From Corallococcus carmarthensis (GTDB taxonomy: Bacteria; Myxococcota; Myxococcia; Myxococcales; Myxococcaceae), in contig NZ_RAWE01000056.1 of the NCBI RefSeq assembly GCF_003611695.1, forward strand, positions 1 to 48,683: 48,683 nucleotides of DNA, in the 5' to 3' direction. Shown here piece after piece: positions 36,587-44,674 of the stretch (position 1 is the stretch's first letter; every line of letters begins with the position of its first letter). The notes under the pieces are model-generated. The model did no database searches and was not told the DNA's origin. It saw nothing but the letters and a program-made list of their open reading frames with translations. Position numbers and translations under genes: made by a program.

Positions 36587-37066
36587 TCAGCGCAGGGCTT
36601 CGCGGATGCGCCGCTCCGCCACGGCGGTCAGGACCGGTGCGGCCTCTACCCGCGGCCCAGTGCCTTCCCACTGGGGAAACCGGCTGCGGTGGTACGGCGG
36701 AAGCCCGCTCAAGGCTTCCTGGCGCAGGGCTTCAGGAGCTGTCTCCAGGAAGAGAGCCAACCGGTTCGCGGCGTCCGCCCGCTCTCCGAACTCCACCGCC
36801 ACCTTGGCCTGCCGTTGCGCGGAGGGCATGGCGGCGAAGCGCTCCAGATGCCGCAGCGCCCTTCCCGCTTCCGCATCCACCAGCCCGCCCAGCAGCTCCG
36901 CGGCACGCTCCCGCCCCAGGACGCAGACGACCAGCGCGATGCGCTCCAGGGGCAGGGACAAAGCGGGCAGCGTGACGTCCGCTACCGTAGGCCGTGGTGC
37001 TTCCTTCCGAGACGGCAGGAGCTTCCGGGCCATGCGCAGCGCCCGTCCCACGCGTGTGGCTTCCAT
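36587..37066 (-). CDS. FliG-N-like protein in the SctK position
   Basis: The protein has 159 residues and is soluble. Residues 35-95 (LPLERIALVVCVLGRERAAELLGGLVDAE and the following helix to AVEFGE) resemble the FliG N-terminal domain, which in flagella binds the FliF ring: an aliphatic helix, an LG turn, and a Leu-rich helix with acidic end. The C-terminal part has a LFLETAPEALRQEALSGLPPYHRS helix pair. It lies 7 bases after sctJ, where injectisomes place sctK and flagella place fliG after fliF. The resemblance is weak and must be tested by profile search or structure prediction. Confidence 0.6.
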   Translation of the reverse strand: MEATRVGRALRMARKLLPSRKEAPRPTVADVTLPALSLPLERIALVVCVLGRERAAELLGGLVDAEAGRALRHLERFAAMPSAQRQAKVAVEFGERADAANRLALFLETAPEALRQEALSGLPPYHRSRFPQWEGTGPRVEAAPVLTAVAERRIREALR

Positions 37067-37073
37067 GGCGTGC

Positions 37074-37889
37074 TCAGGCCAGCTTGCGCGTGGAGCCCGG
37101 TGTCACCACCGGCCGCGCGGGCGTGGGCGGGGCAGGCGGTGCCACGGGAGGCTGCTCCGCCAGGGCCCGGTAGTGCCTCCAGCGCAGCGTCGTCCAGACG
37201 AGCGCTCCAGACAGCCCCGTCACCAGCACGCCCAGCAGGGCGAGCACCACGCGCAGCCGCAGCGGGACGGGTCCTCCCTTCGGGAGCGGCGCCTCCACGT
37301 GCGTCGTCACCTCGTCCACCAGCAGTGACACCGCCTCGGGTGACAGCCCTTCCACGCCCCCCGCGATGAGCTCACGCAGCGTGTCCTCCGACTTGCGCAC
37401 GCGCGCCGCGCCGCCGGGGGCCGTGCGCAGCATGGCCGAGGCCTTCGATGGCGTGGGTGCCTGCCCTGGCCTTGGGAGAGGTGGAACCACCAGGTGCACT
37501 CGCGCCAGCAGCACGCCGTCCACCGTCTGGAGCGTCTTCTCCAACTCGCGCTCCATCCCCCGGACCCGGCAGACCTGCTCCTCCAGCGGCGAGCGCACGA
37601 GCCCGCTTCCGCCAAACACGTCGCACCCCGTCTCCGCGGCGAGCCGGGGCAGGCCCAGCTCCGCCAGGATGCGCACCGCGTCCGAGGACTGCGCGTCCAG
37701 CACCTCGATGGCCCAGGTGGGCTTCTTGCCCGGCTCGGGCACCTTGCGCGCGTCGAGCCCCCGCTCGACAAGCACCGTCTGGAGTTCGTTGGCCTGACGC
37801 TCGTCGAGGCCGTGCTGGATGCGCTCCCGGCACGCGGTGGCGCCCAGGAGCAGGAGGAAACAGAGACAACGAAGGGGAGCGGAACGCAT
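37074..37889 (-). CDS. sctJ: SctJ/FliF-family inner-membrane ring lipoprotein
   Basis: The protein has 271 residues. A lipoprotein signal (LLLLGATAC, Cys20) is followed by the first ring-building motif (ERQANELQTVLVERGLDARKV), a linker, and the second (RGMERELEKTLQTVDGVLLARVHLVVP), both typical of SctJ. One membrane helix at about 222-243 and a Pro-rich cytoplasmic tail complete it. Length and lipidation match injectisome SctJ rather than the much longer flagellar FliF. It is 15 bases after the SctI-like gene. Confidence 0.92.
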   Translation of the reverse strand: MRSAPLRCLCFLLLLGATACRERIQHGLDERQANELQTVLVERGLDARKVPEPGKKPTWAIEVLDAQSSDAVRILAELGLPRLAAETGCDVFGGSGLVRSPLEEQVCRVRGMERELEKTLQTVDGVLLARVHLVVPPLPRPGQAPTPSKASAMLRTAPGGAARVRKSEDTLRELIAGGVEGLSPEAVSLLVDEVTTHVEAPLPKGGPVPLRLRVVLALLGVLVTGLSGALVWTTLRWRHYRALAEQPPVAPPAPPTPARPVVTPGSTRKLA

Positions 37890-37904
37890 GGAACGAAGGA
37901 CTCC

Positions 37905-38393
37905 TCACACCTGGGTCTGGAGGACCTGTTTGACGCCGCCGGTGGCCTTCTCGACGACCTTGCCGGCGAGATCGAGCTCCTGACTGGCGCGGTAGACGTG
38001 GGCCTGGAGCGCGAGCAGCTCCGAGGGACTGAACGTGCGGCCGGACTCGGCGAGCTTCAGGATGTGGTCCAGCCGCTGCTGCGCCTGCCCCACCCGGTCC
38101 AGCACCTCCACCGCCTGCTGACTTCGCGCCCCCTGGACCGAATCCACGCGGGCGCCCGGCTTCACCTCCGCGCAGCCCGCCTTCGCCCGCTCCACGCCGT
38201 CCGCCCGCGCCGTGCCAGCGGTGGCCTCGGTAGGTGTCCGCACCGGCTTCGGCGGCCCCTCCGTCGTCACCGGCACGGGGCGCGACGCGGGCGTGCGCAC
38301 GCCGTCCAACACCTTGCCGAAGGTCTCCCTGCCAGACTCCACCGCGGGCGAAGCACCCGCGCCGCCTACGGCTCCCAACTTGTCGATGGCCAT
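37905..38393 (-). CDS. SctI-like inner-rod protein
   Basis: The protein has 162 residues. The first 80 residues are Pro/Thr/Gly-rich and disordered, without a signal peptide, as in type III substrates. The last 40 form a helix (LLALQAHVYRASQELDLAGKVVEKATGGVKQVLQTQV, shown here only by its key LQ, Y, SQEL and final QVLQ positions) in the YscI/HrpB pattern. Such proteins polymerise into the rod that joins export gate and needle. Its place before sctJ supports this. Single Cys in the middle. The family call rests on the C-terminus only. Confidence 0.7.
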   Translation of the reverse strand: MAIDKLGAVGGAGASPAVESGRETFGKVLDGVRTPASRPVPVTTEGPPKPVRTPTEATAGTARADGVERAKAGCAEVKPGARVDSVQGARSQQAVEVLDRVGQAQQRLDHILKLAESGRTFSPSELLALQAHVYRASQELDLAGKVVEKATGGVKQVLQTQV

Positions 38394-38405
38394 CGCGAGC
38401 GCGCC

Positions 38406-38900
38406 TCAGCGGATGTTGTTGATGGCGGCCTTCGCCGAGTCGTGGCGAACCTTCATGATGTTGGAGATGGCGTTGTGCTCGCGGCTCTCCTTCTGCATCT
38501 CGTTCTGGAGCGACAGGTAGGCCATGTTGAACTTCTGGCCGTCCGCGGCCATCAGCTTCTGCGCCTCCAGCAGGTCCCACGCATCCCCCTGCCCCGTCGC
38601 GCCTCCTGTGCCGGCTGTCGTCCCCGCCGTGCTCGCGCGCGCCGACATCGCGGAGGCACCGCCCGCCGCGGGCACCGACGACACCGCTTCGGCCGGCACG
38701 GCCGCGGACACCGTGCCGGCCAGCGTGGACACCACCGCGCTGGAGATGGCGCCCGACGGCAACATGCCGCCCACGAGCCCCGCGCCCGTGCGCACCACCT
38801 CGCGCGCCGCTCGCGCCAGCGTGGGGCCGAACTCCGTCTTCGGCGTCTGACGCGCGATGGAGGGGGCGATGCTCAACGACGGGATGCGACGGTCTTCCAA
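38406..38900 (-). CDS. Helical type III operon leader-gene product, possible filament or secreted subunit
   Basis: The protein has 164 residues. There is no signal peptide. A Gly/Ala/Ser/Thr-rich middle (about 35-105) with a weak hydrophobic stretch precedes a C-terminal amphipathic helix of about 55 residues (KLMAADGQKFNMAYLSLQNEMQ, then SNIMKVRHDSAKAAINNIR). A terminal helix with Asn and Lys/Arg at the end is seen in needle, rod and translocator subunits. The TTG start at 38900 has GGAGG six bases upstream, while no such site serves the ATG at 39032. First gene of the operon, 12 bases before the SctI-like gene. Not recognised; export substrate is an inference. Confidence 0.62.
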   Translation of the reverse strand: MEDRRIPSLSIAPSIARQTPKTEFGPTLARAAREVVRTGAGLVGGMLPSGAISSAVVSTLAGTVSAAVPAEAVSSVPAAGGASAMSARASTAGTTAGTGGATGQGDAWDLLEAQKLMAADGQKFNMAYLSLQNEMQKESREHNAISNIMKVRHDSAKAAINNIR

Positions 38901-39127
38901 GGGGTGCCTCCGGTAGGGATTCGCCGGGGTTGCCTTCCACCGTCCATGCCAGGAGCCAACCCCTTGAAACAACAGGCGCGTACTCGGCCGCATCCGCGCC
39001 AGAGGTCTCCGATGCGCTGGTACCGGGTCCACGGCGCGGGACGGCGGGCGAAGACCCGAAAACTTGCCTCCGCGCCAACCTGCATCACAGTTGTCGCGTC
39101 CTGTCGCACTTGAAGGTGAGCACGCAG

Positions 39128-39460
39128 ATGATGACCCCCTCCAACGGCCCCCGTCCGAACGAGCGCGAGCGCTACCACCCGCGCGTCGAAGCCCGGCTCC
39201 AGGTGAAGGTGCTCCTGTCGGGCCGCACCGTGACGGCGCAAGCGCGCGACATCTCCATGAACGGTCTGTTCCTCCAGGCCCACCCGGCGGATTCGCAGCG
39301 CGCGCTCACCATCGCCCTGCCGCTGCCTGGGGACCGGGAGCTCGTCACCATGTGCACCATCCGCCGCCGCGAAGTGGACGGCGTCGCGCTGGAGTTCGGC
39401 GAGCTGGACTGGGACGACCTCATCGCCCTGGCCCGCTTCCTCCACCCGCACCTGCCGTAG
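39128..39460 (+). CDS. PilZ-domain protein (c-di-GMP receptor type)
   Basis: The protein has 110 residues and is a single PilZ domain. Both binding motifs are complete: R15xxxR19 (RYHPR) and D41xSxxG46 (DISMNG). It should bind c-di-GMP dimer and act by protein contact, since no output domain is attached. The ATG pair at 39128/39131 follows AAGGTGAG; the open frame runs back to 38930 but those residues overlap the divergent promoter zone. It is divergent from the type III operon across 227 bases and converges on the response regulator gene. Confidence 0.87.
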   Translation: MMTPSNGPRPNERERYHPRVEARLQVKVLLSGRTVTAQARDISMNGLFLQAHPADSQRALTIALPLPGDRELVTMCTIRRREVDGVALEFGELDWDDLIALARFLHPHLP

Positions 39461-39477
39461 GGACTACCGGTGGAGCG

Positions 39478-39879
39478 TCAGTCCGCGGCCGAGCGGGCCG
39501 CGCGCAGCCGCTCCACCAGGTCCATCAGCTCCGCGCCCCGGAAGGGCTTGTGGATGTAGCCGTCCGCGCCCGCCTGCGTCGCGCTCTCCACGTCCGCCTT
39601 CTTCGCCTTCGCGGTGAGCATGTAGAGCGGCACCTTCGCCGTGACGGGGTCGCTCTTCAGGATGCGGCACACGGAGACGCCGTCCAGCTGCGGCAGCACC
39701 ACGTCCATCAGGATGAGGTGGAAGGTCCGGTCGCGGGCCAGCTTCAGGCCCTCGATGCCGTTGGCCGCGCACACCACGTCCACCGCGCCGTCGCTCAACA
39801 TGGAGCGCACCAGCTCGCGGATGACGGGCTCGTCCTCGACGAGCAGGATGTGGAAGGGTGCCTGGGCGTTGCCAGCCAT
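39478..39879 (-). CDS. Single-domain response regulator
   Basis: The protein has 133 residues: one receiver domain with acidic pocket E15-D16, phospho-acceptor Asp59 in LMDVVLP, Thr in YMLTAK and Lys in IHKPF. No DNA-binding or enzymatic output, so it works like CheY or as a phosphotransfer step. The ATG at 39879 has GAGGA a few bases upstream. It is on the bat operon strand 128 bases past batE, but a hairpin lies between, so it is probably transcribed separately or by read-through. Confidence 0.85.
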   Translation of the reverse strand: MAGNAQAPFHILLVEDEPVIRELVRSMLSDGAVDVVCAANGIEGLKLARDRTFHLILMDVVLPQLDGVSVCRILKSDPVTAKVPLYMLTAKAKKADVESATQAGADGYIHKPFRGAELMDLVERLRAARSAAD

Positions 39880-39985
39880 GGTTCCTCGGGGCCCCTCGTA
39901 GGCCATTGCCCTGACGACGTCCAGCGAAGCGACGCCTCCCGGTAGCCCCTCTGTACGAAAGCGGTCCACCGCCGGATTTCCCACG

Positions 39986-40008
39986 GGCGGGGTCGCCCTG
40001 GCCCCGCC
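39986..40008 (-). terminator. Hairpin directly after batE
   Basis: GGCGGGG and CCCCGCC pair over 7 bp around a nine-base loop, touching the batE stop codon. No T-run follows. It would end the bat operon transcript or protect its 3' end. Confidence 0.45.
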
Positions 40009-40733
40009 TAGATTTCGGCGACGCCGTCGCGCTCGGCCCAGCCCTCCAGGCCGTTGGGCAGTCGGATGCGCACGTACTTCCCCGTCTCCTCCAGGAGCTG
40101 CACCTTCAGGCCGGCGTGCACCTCGAAGAGGGAGCGCCCTTCCGAGCGAGGCAGCTCCCGCGCCACCAGCGTGGGGGACAGCACCACGGCCTCGTGCACG
40201 TTCTGGTGCACCCAGATGTGGGCCCCCAGGAGCAGCGCCGCTGGCACCGCCGCCGTGAGGCAGAGGCCCGCCACCACCGCCACCGCCGTGCGCCGCAGCG
40301 CGGGAAACACGCGCCGGAAGAGCAGCAGCGCGAAGCCCACGAGCCACGCGACGAAGAAGACCCAGGCCACCGCCGCGCCGTCCGTGGCCGCCGCCAGCCG
40401 GGGGAGGAAGGCTTCATCCGCCGCGGCGCCCACCACCTTGTCCACCTGCCGCGCCCGCGCCAGGGCCAGGTTGGCGTCCAGGTCCGCGACGCGTCCGCCC
40501 TGCTTCCGGGCCTGCTCCAGCGCCAGCACCGCGCGGCCCAGGTCGCCCCGGGCCAGGTGCGTGGTGCCCAGGTTGTAGAGCACGTCCGGCCCACCGAAGC
40601 CGTGGGCGATGAGCTTCTCGTAGTGGTCCTGCGCGGTGGCGTAGTCCTCGCGCCCGTACGCGTCGTTGGCCTGCTGGAAGACGGCCTCCGCTTCCTCGGC
40701 GGTGTAGTAGCCCTGCGTCGCCGTGTCGCTCAT
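40008..40733 (-). CDS. batE: BatE-like TPR-membrane-SH3b protein
   Basis: The protein has 241 residues. Two or three TPR units (about 10-95, FQQANDAYGREDYATAQDHYEKLI and VLYNLGTTHLARGDLGRAVLALEQA) are followed by two membrane helices (about 118-138 and 148-172) and a C-terminal SH3b-like domain (VHAGLKVQLLEETGKYVRIRLPNGLEGW). That is the BatE order. Its start overlaps the batD stop as ATGA. In Bacteroides and Leptospira, Bat proteins affect stress tolerance and cell shape; the biochemical role is unsettled. Confidence 0.85.
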   Translation of the reverse strand: MSDTATQGYYTAEEAEAVFQQANDAYGREDYATAQDHYEKLIAHGFGGPDVLYNLGTTHLARGDLGRAVLALEQARKQGGRVADLDANLALARARQVDKVVGAAADEAFLPRLAAATDGAAVAWVFFVAWLVGFALLLFRRVFPALRRTAVAVVAGLCLTAAVPAALLLGAHIWVHQNVHEAVVLSPTLVARELPRSEGRSLFEVHAGLKVQLLEETGKYVRIRLPNGLEGWAERDGVAEI

Positions 40734-42613
40734 CCGGCCCAGCCTTCCATCACCGCCGCCGCGGTCGCCAGCACCTTGCGCCGCTCACCCGGTTCCACCC
40801 CGCCGCCGTAGCGGCCCAGGTCGCACGCCTCCAGCACGAAGAGCACGCGCGCGCTCCGCTCCGCGTCCACGCCCGCCGCCGCCAGCTTCTCCCCCAGCGC
40901 CTCGCGCGTGAGCCCGCCCACGGGGAAGCCGAGCTGCGCCTCCAGGAAGCCCACCATCGCCTTCTCCACCTCCACGTAGAAGGCACCCGCGTCGGAGCCC
41001 GCCTTGAGCTTCTCCGCCTCCGCCAGCCGCTTGCGCGCGGCCTTCGCCTGCTGACGTCCCCGCCCTGCCTCGGAGCGGGTGGCCAGCCGGCCGCGCATGC
41101 CGCCCACGAACGCCACGCCCGCCAGCAGGCCCAGCGGCGCCAGCACGCCCGCGATGAAGAAGGGCCGCATCCACACGGGCTGCGACGGCCCCACGAAGTG
41201 GGCCTGGGCGCGCACCGGGCGCAGCCCTCCAGTGGAGAGCACGTTCTTCTGCTCGTTGGCCGCGTCCGCCACCTGCGCGGGCGTCATCGCCGACGGCAGC
41301 GAGGACACCCCACCCGCCCCTGCCTCGACGGTGAGGGTGATGGGATCCGTGCGCGCCACCTCGTACTGGCGCCTCGACGGGTCGAAGTAGGGGAAGCGCA
41401 GCTCCGGCAACGTGAAGGTGCCCGTGCGCTGCGGCATCACCAGGTACTCCACCACGCGGCGTCCCTGGATGCGGTTGCGGTTGGGGGTGATCCGGTCCGT
41501 GGTGGTCGGCTCGTAGATCTTCAGCGCGGCCGGGCCCGTGAGCTTCGGCGGGGTGACGTTCTTCACGTTGCCCTGCCCCTCCAGGATGACCTTCACCGTG
41601 ATGGGCTGCCCCAGCTCCACGCGCGTCTGCGACACGTCCAGCGACATGCGCCACGAACCCACGTTCGCGTTGGACATGTTCGGCGGCGCGCCGTTCGGCA
41701 GCGGCCGCACCTTCACCTTCAGCCCGTTGGAGACCCGGTGCACGCGGTGGCCCGCGAAGAGGAAGCCCGTGGTGATGTCCGCCTCCGCCGGGGTGATCAG
41801 CAGCGTGCCGGACTTCACCGGGAACAGCGCGCGGCGGCGAAGCAGGTAGGCGCGGTACGGGATGCCGTCCACGACCTTCTGCTCGCCCGTGAGCTGCGTG
41901 GGACTCTCCACCTCCTCCGTCCAGAAGCCCTCCAGCTTGGGCATCGTCACCGCGTCCACGCTGGACAGGTCCACGCGCGAGTAGATGTAGAGCGACAGCG
42001 TGGCCTGCTCGCCCACGTACAGGTCGTCCCGGTCCAGGCTCGCGCGCAGGAACAGGTCCGAGTCCCCGCGCGGAATCACCGGCTCGTCGTCGTTGAGGTC
42101 CGAGTCGTCGTCGCCGAACGGATCCGGCATGTTGCGGAAGTTGCGGAACGGATCCGGCAATGACGACGGCCGGCCGCCCTGCTGCGCCTGGGGCGCGTTG
42201 CCCACTCGGCCTTCGCGCGCGGTGAGCTGCACGGCGTCCGTGCGGTACGTGCGGCCTCCCGCGGTGAGCGTCGAGGGCGGAATCGTGAGCTTCCCCGCGC
42301 GCAGCGGGCGCATCAGCAGTTCGTGGCGGGTGATGTCCTGGATGACGGCGGGACCGCCGCCGGACAACGAGATGGAGCGCTGGCTGCCGCGCGACGAGGA
42401 GAGCACCTCGAAGTCGTTGGACTCGGGCAGGCGCACCTGGGCGTTGGACGGCGCGTCCACCACCACCACGGTGAGCTTGAAGGTGTCGTCGGTGCCCACC
42501 TCGGTGCGGTCCACCGTCTGGTAGAACTCGATCTCCGCCGCCCACGCCGGCGCCGTGGCCAGGAGGGCGAGCACGGCGAGCAGCGCCGTGCGCCCGCTAC
42601 CAGTCCTTCTCAT
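40730..42613 (-). CDS. batD: BatD-family envelope protein
   Basis: The protein has 627 residues. Signal peptide (cleavage near AWA-A), then beta-sandwich repeats: FYQTVDRTEVGTDDTFKL, the DLYVGEQATLSLYIYSR domain, and MSLDVSQTRVELGQPITVKV. YLVMPQRTGTFTLPEL is a signature of BatD. One membrane helix lies near 485-508, then a cytoplasmic helical tail. A Pro/Asp/Asn linker occurs at about 150-180. The ATG at 42613 overlaps the last 17 bases of batC and has AGAGGAA upstream. Confidence 0.9.
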   Translation of the reverse strand: MRRTGSGRTALLAVLALLATAPAWAAEIEFYQTVDRTEVGTDDTFKLTVVVVDAPSNAQVRLPESNDFEVLSSSRGSQRSISLSGGGPAVIQDITRHELLMRPLRAGKLTIPPSTLTAGGRTYRTDAVQLTAREGRVGNAPQAQQGGRPSSLPDPFRNFRNMPDPFGDDDSDLNDDEPVIPRGDSDLFLRASLDRDDLYVGEQATLSLYIYSRVDLSSVDAVTMPKLEGFWTEEVESPTQLTGEQKVVDGIPYRAYLLRRRALFPVKSGTLLITPAEADITTGFLFAGHRVHRVSNGLKVKVRPLPNGAPPNMSNANVGSWRMSLDVSQTRVELGQPITVKVILEGQGNVKNVTPPKLTGPAALKIYEPTTTDRITPNRNRIQGRRVVEYLVMPQRTGTFTLPELRFPYFDPSRRQYEVARTDPITLTVEAGAGGVSSLPSAMTPAQVADAANEQKNVLSTGGLRPVRAQAHFVGPSQPVWMRPFFIAGVLAPLGLLAGVAFVGGMRGRLATRSEAGRGRQQAKAARKRLAEAEKLKAGSDAGAFYVEVEKAMVGFLEAQLGFPVGGLTREALGEKLAAAGVDAERSARVLFVLEACDLGRYGGGVEPGERRKVLATAAAVMEGWAG

Positions 42614-43619
42614 TGGGCTTCCTCTGCTTCTTCTTCTGCTGGAAACGCCAGAGCTGGAGATTCTTCTCGTTCTGCTTCATCGCATCCAGCAGGCGCTCGG
42701 CTTCCTGCCGGTCGACGTCGCCCGGCGAACTTCCACCATCGCGCGGGTTCGATTCCGTCTCCTCTTCGCCCTCGCTGCCGCCGTCCGCGCCGCCATCGCG
42801 AGAGTCGCCTTCGCCCTCGTCCTGGCCTCCGTCGGCCTTGCCGCCATCCGCGCCGCCGTCGCCCTTCTGGTTCGGATCCTGCTGCCCGCCATCCGAGCCG
42901 CCATCCGCGCCACCGTCGCCAGGCCCGGCATCGCCGCCGCCACCGTCCGCGCCGCCGTCCTGACCGCCATCTGGCGCACCGCCATCCGCGCCGCCGTCAG
43001 CGCCACCATCCGGACCGCCGTCCTGGCCGCCGTCCTGCGGGGTGCCGCCGTCGCCCTTCTGGCCGCCGTCCTCGCCCGCGTCCGGGCGTCCGCCGTCGTT
43101 GCCGCCGTCCTGGCCACCGTCGGTGCCACCATCCGGGCCGTTCTGGGGCGGCGGCAGGTCGCGCAGCACCACCTCGTAGTTGTGCCGGGCCTGCGGATCC
43201 GTGGGGTCCAGCGTGAGCGCCTTGCGGTAGGACTTGAGCGCCTCCGCGCGGTCGCCCGCCGTGGCCGCGAGGTTGCCCAGGTTGTACCAGCTCTTCTGCG
43301 CCAGGTCGGGCTGGCGCGAGGACTCCGCCACCTGCTTGAACGCCTCGCGCGCTTCCGCCGAGCGGCCCAGCTTCGCCAACGCATCCGCGCGGTTGAACTC
43401 CACCGTCGGATCATTTGGCCGTTCCTTCTTCGCGGCGTCGAAGTCGCGGAGCGCGTCCTCGTAGCGCCCCGCCGCGTAGGCGTCGCGCCCGCGCTGCACC
43501 AGCGGGTGGTCCTTCTCCAACGGTCCCACCGCCCACGCGGGCCCCGGCAGCGCCAGGAGTCCGGCCAGGCCCACCGCCATCGCGCGTGCCGCGCGCCGCC
43601 GCATCGAACGCGTGCTCAT
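42597..43619 (-). CDS. batC: BatC-like TPR protein with long Asp-Gly-Gly repeat region
   Basis: The protein has 340 residues. After a signal peptide, residues 30-155 hold TPR units (RGRDAYAAGRYEDALRDFDAA, SWYNLGNLAATAGDRAEALKSYRKAL). About residues 158-300 are almost pure Asp-Gly-Gly repeats with Gln, Ala, Asn and Glu, a disordered acidic spacer. The end (QEAERLLDAMKQNEKNLQLWRFQQKKK) is the typical BatC C-terminus. The repeat spacer seems much longer than usual. Start overlaps the batB stop as ATGA. Confidence 0.87.
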   Translation of the reverse strand: MSTRSMRRRAARAMAVGLAGLLALPGPAWAVGPLEKDHPLVQRGRDAYAAGRYEDALRDFDAAKKERPNDPTVEFNRADALAKLGRSAEAREAFKQVAESSRQPDLAQKSWYNLGNLAATAGDRAEALKSYRKALTLDPTDPQARHNYEVVLRDLPPPQNGPDGGTDGGQDGGNDGGRPDAGEDGGQKGDGGTPQDGGQDGGPDGGADGGADGGAPDGGQDGGADGGGGDAGPGDGGADGGSDGGQQDPNQKGDGGADGGKADGGQDEGEGDSRDGGADGGSEGEEETESNPRDGGSSPGDVDRQEAERLLDAMKQNEKNLQLWRFQQKKKQRKPNEKDW

Positions 43620-44674
43620 GCGGCCCTCCGGCGCGAAGGGATGAGCGACATGCCCAGCACCAGCAGCACCAGCCCGGGGATGGCGAACAACTGGAAGCGT
43701 TCGTCGTAACGGACCGTCACGCGGCTCTCCAGCTCGCTCTTCTGCAGCTGGTCGATGCGCTCCACCACCTGCCCCATCGCCACGCCGTTGGGCTGGTAGA
43801 AGAAGGCGCCGCCCGTGGCATCCGCGATGGCCGTGAGGCCCGCGCGATCCAGGCGCGTGATGACGGTGTCGCCGTTGGAGTCCTTCTTGTAGTCCACGAA
43901 CTCGCCGCGCCGGTCGTAGACGGGAATGGGCTCACCGGAGTCCGAGCCCACGCCCACCGCGAGCACCTGCACGTGCGCGTCCTTGAGCGCATCCGTGGCC
44001 TCGCGCACCTCGCCCGTGAGGTCCTCGCCGTCCGACAGCAACACCACCACGCGCTCCTTGGAGCCCCGGTCCGCGTTGTCCAACACCTGCTTGGCCAGCT
44101 TCAGCGCCGCGCCCACGTTGGTGCCGCCCTGGGGCATCACGTCCGGATCCACCGCGCGCAGGAACAGCTTCACCGCCGAGTAGTCCGACGTGAGTGGCGA
44201 CTGCACGAACGCATCCCCCGCGAACACCACCAGGCCCGCGCGGTCACCCTTCAACTCATCCAGCAGCGTGTTGAGCTCCAGCCGCGCACGGTCCAGCCGG
44301 CTGGGCTGCACGTCGCGCGCGAGCATGGACTTGGACGCGTCCAGCGCCACCACCACGTCGATGCCCCGGCGCTTCGTCAGTTCGCTCTTCGTGCCGCACT
44401 GGGGCTGCGCGAGCGCGAGCCCGAACAGCATCAGCCCCAGCCCGTAGAGACCGCCCTGCACCGCCGGCCGCCACACGGACACACCGGGCGCGAGCGTCGC
44501 CACGTGGCGCTCCGCGATGAGCGCCGACAGCCGCGTCCTGCGGCCCAGCGCCTTGAGCAGCGCGAGCAGCCCCAGCAGCAGGCCCACCAGGAACAGGCCC
44601 AGGAACAGCGGCTGCGCCAGGCCCACCTGATAGCCCAGGAGCGTGAAGCGCCAGGCGTCCAGCGTGGGCATCAT
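43616..44674 (-). CDS. batB: BatB-like von Willebrand A-domain protein
   Basis: The protein has 352 residues with two N-terminal membrane helices (about 18-42, 72-90), a VWA domain with the MIDAS motif D112-x-S-x-S (ALDASKSM), LSDGEDLTGEV as the second metal-site segment, and a C-terminal membrane helix (LFAIPGLVLLVLGMSLI). The metal-bound domain would grip a partner in the periplasm or cytoplasm. The first of two adjacent ATGs (44674) overlaps the batA stop as ATGA. Confidence 0.9.
   Translation of the reverse strand: MMPTLDAWRFTLLGYQVGLAQPLFLGLFLVGLLLGLLALLKALGRRTRLSALIAERHVATLAPGVSVWRPAVQGGLYGLGLMLFGLALAQPQCGTKSELTKRRGIDVVVALDASKSMLARDVQPSRLDRARLELNTLLDELKGDRAGLVVFAGDAFVQSPLTSDYSAVKLFLRAVDPDVMPQGGTNVGAALKLAKQVLDNADRGSKERVVVLLSDGEDLTGEVREATDALKDAHVQVLAVGVGSDSGEPIPVYDRRGEFVDYKKDSNGDTVITRLDRAGLTAIADATGGAFFYQPNGVAMGQVVERIDQLQKSELESRVTVRYDERFQLFAIPGLVLLVLGMSLIPSRRRAA

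Noticed and set aside
38901-39127. Sigma-54-type promoter for the type III operon (GGCAC...TTGG near 38890)
   Set aside because: The two halves are three bases apart instead of five and overlap the ribosome site and TTG start.
38873-39451. Minus-strand open frame across the PilZ gene
   Set aside because: The plus strand has both complete PilZ motifs, and this frame has no ribosome site.
42555-43709. Ala/Val/Arg-rich open frame on the plus strand
   Set aside because: It is the complement of the Asp-Gly-Gly repeat in batC, whose TPR and C-terminal motifs show that the minus strand is coding.
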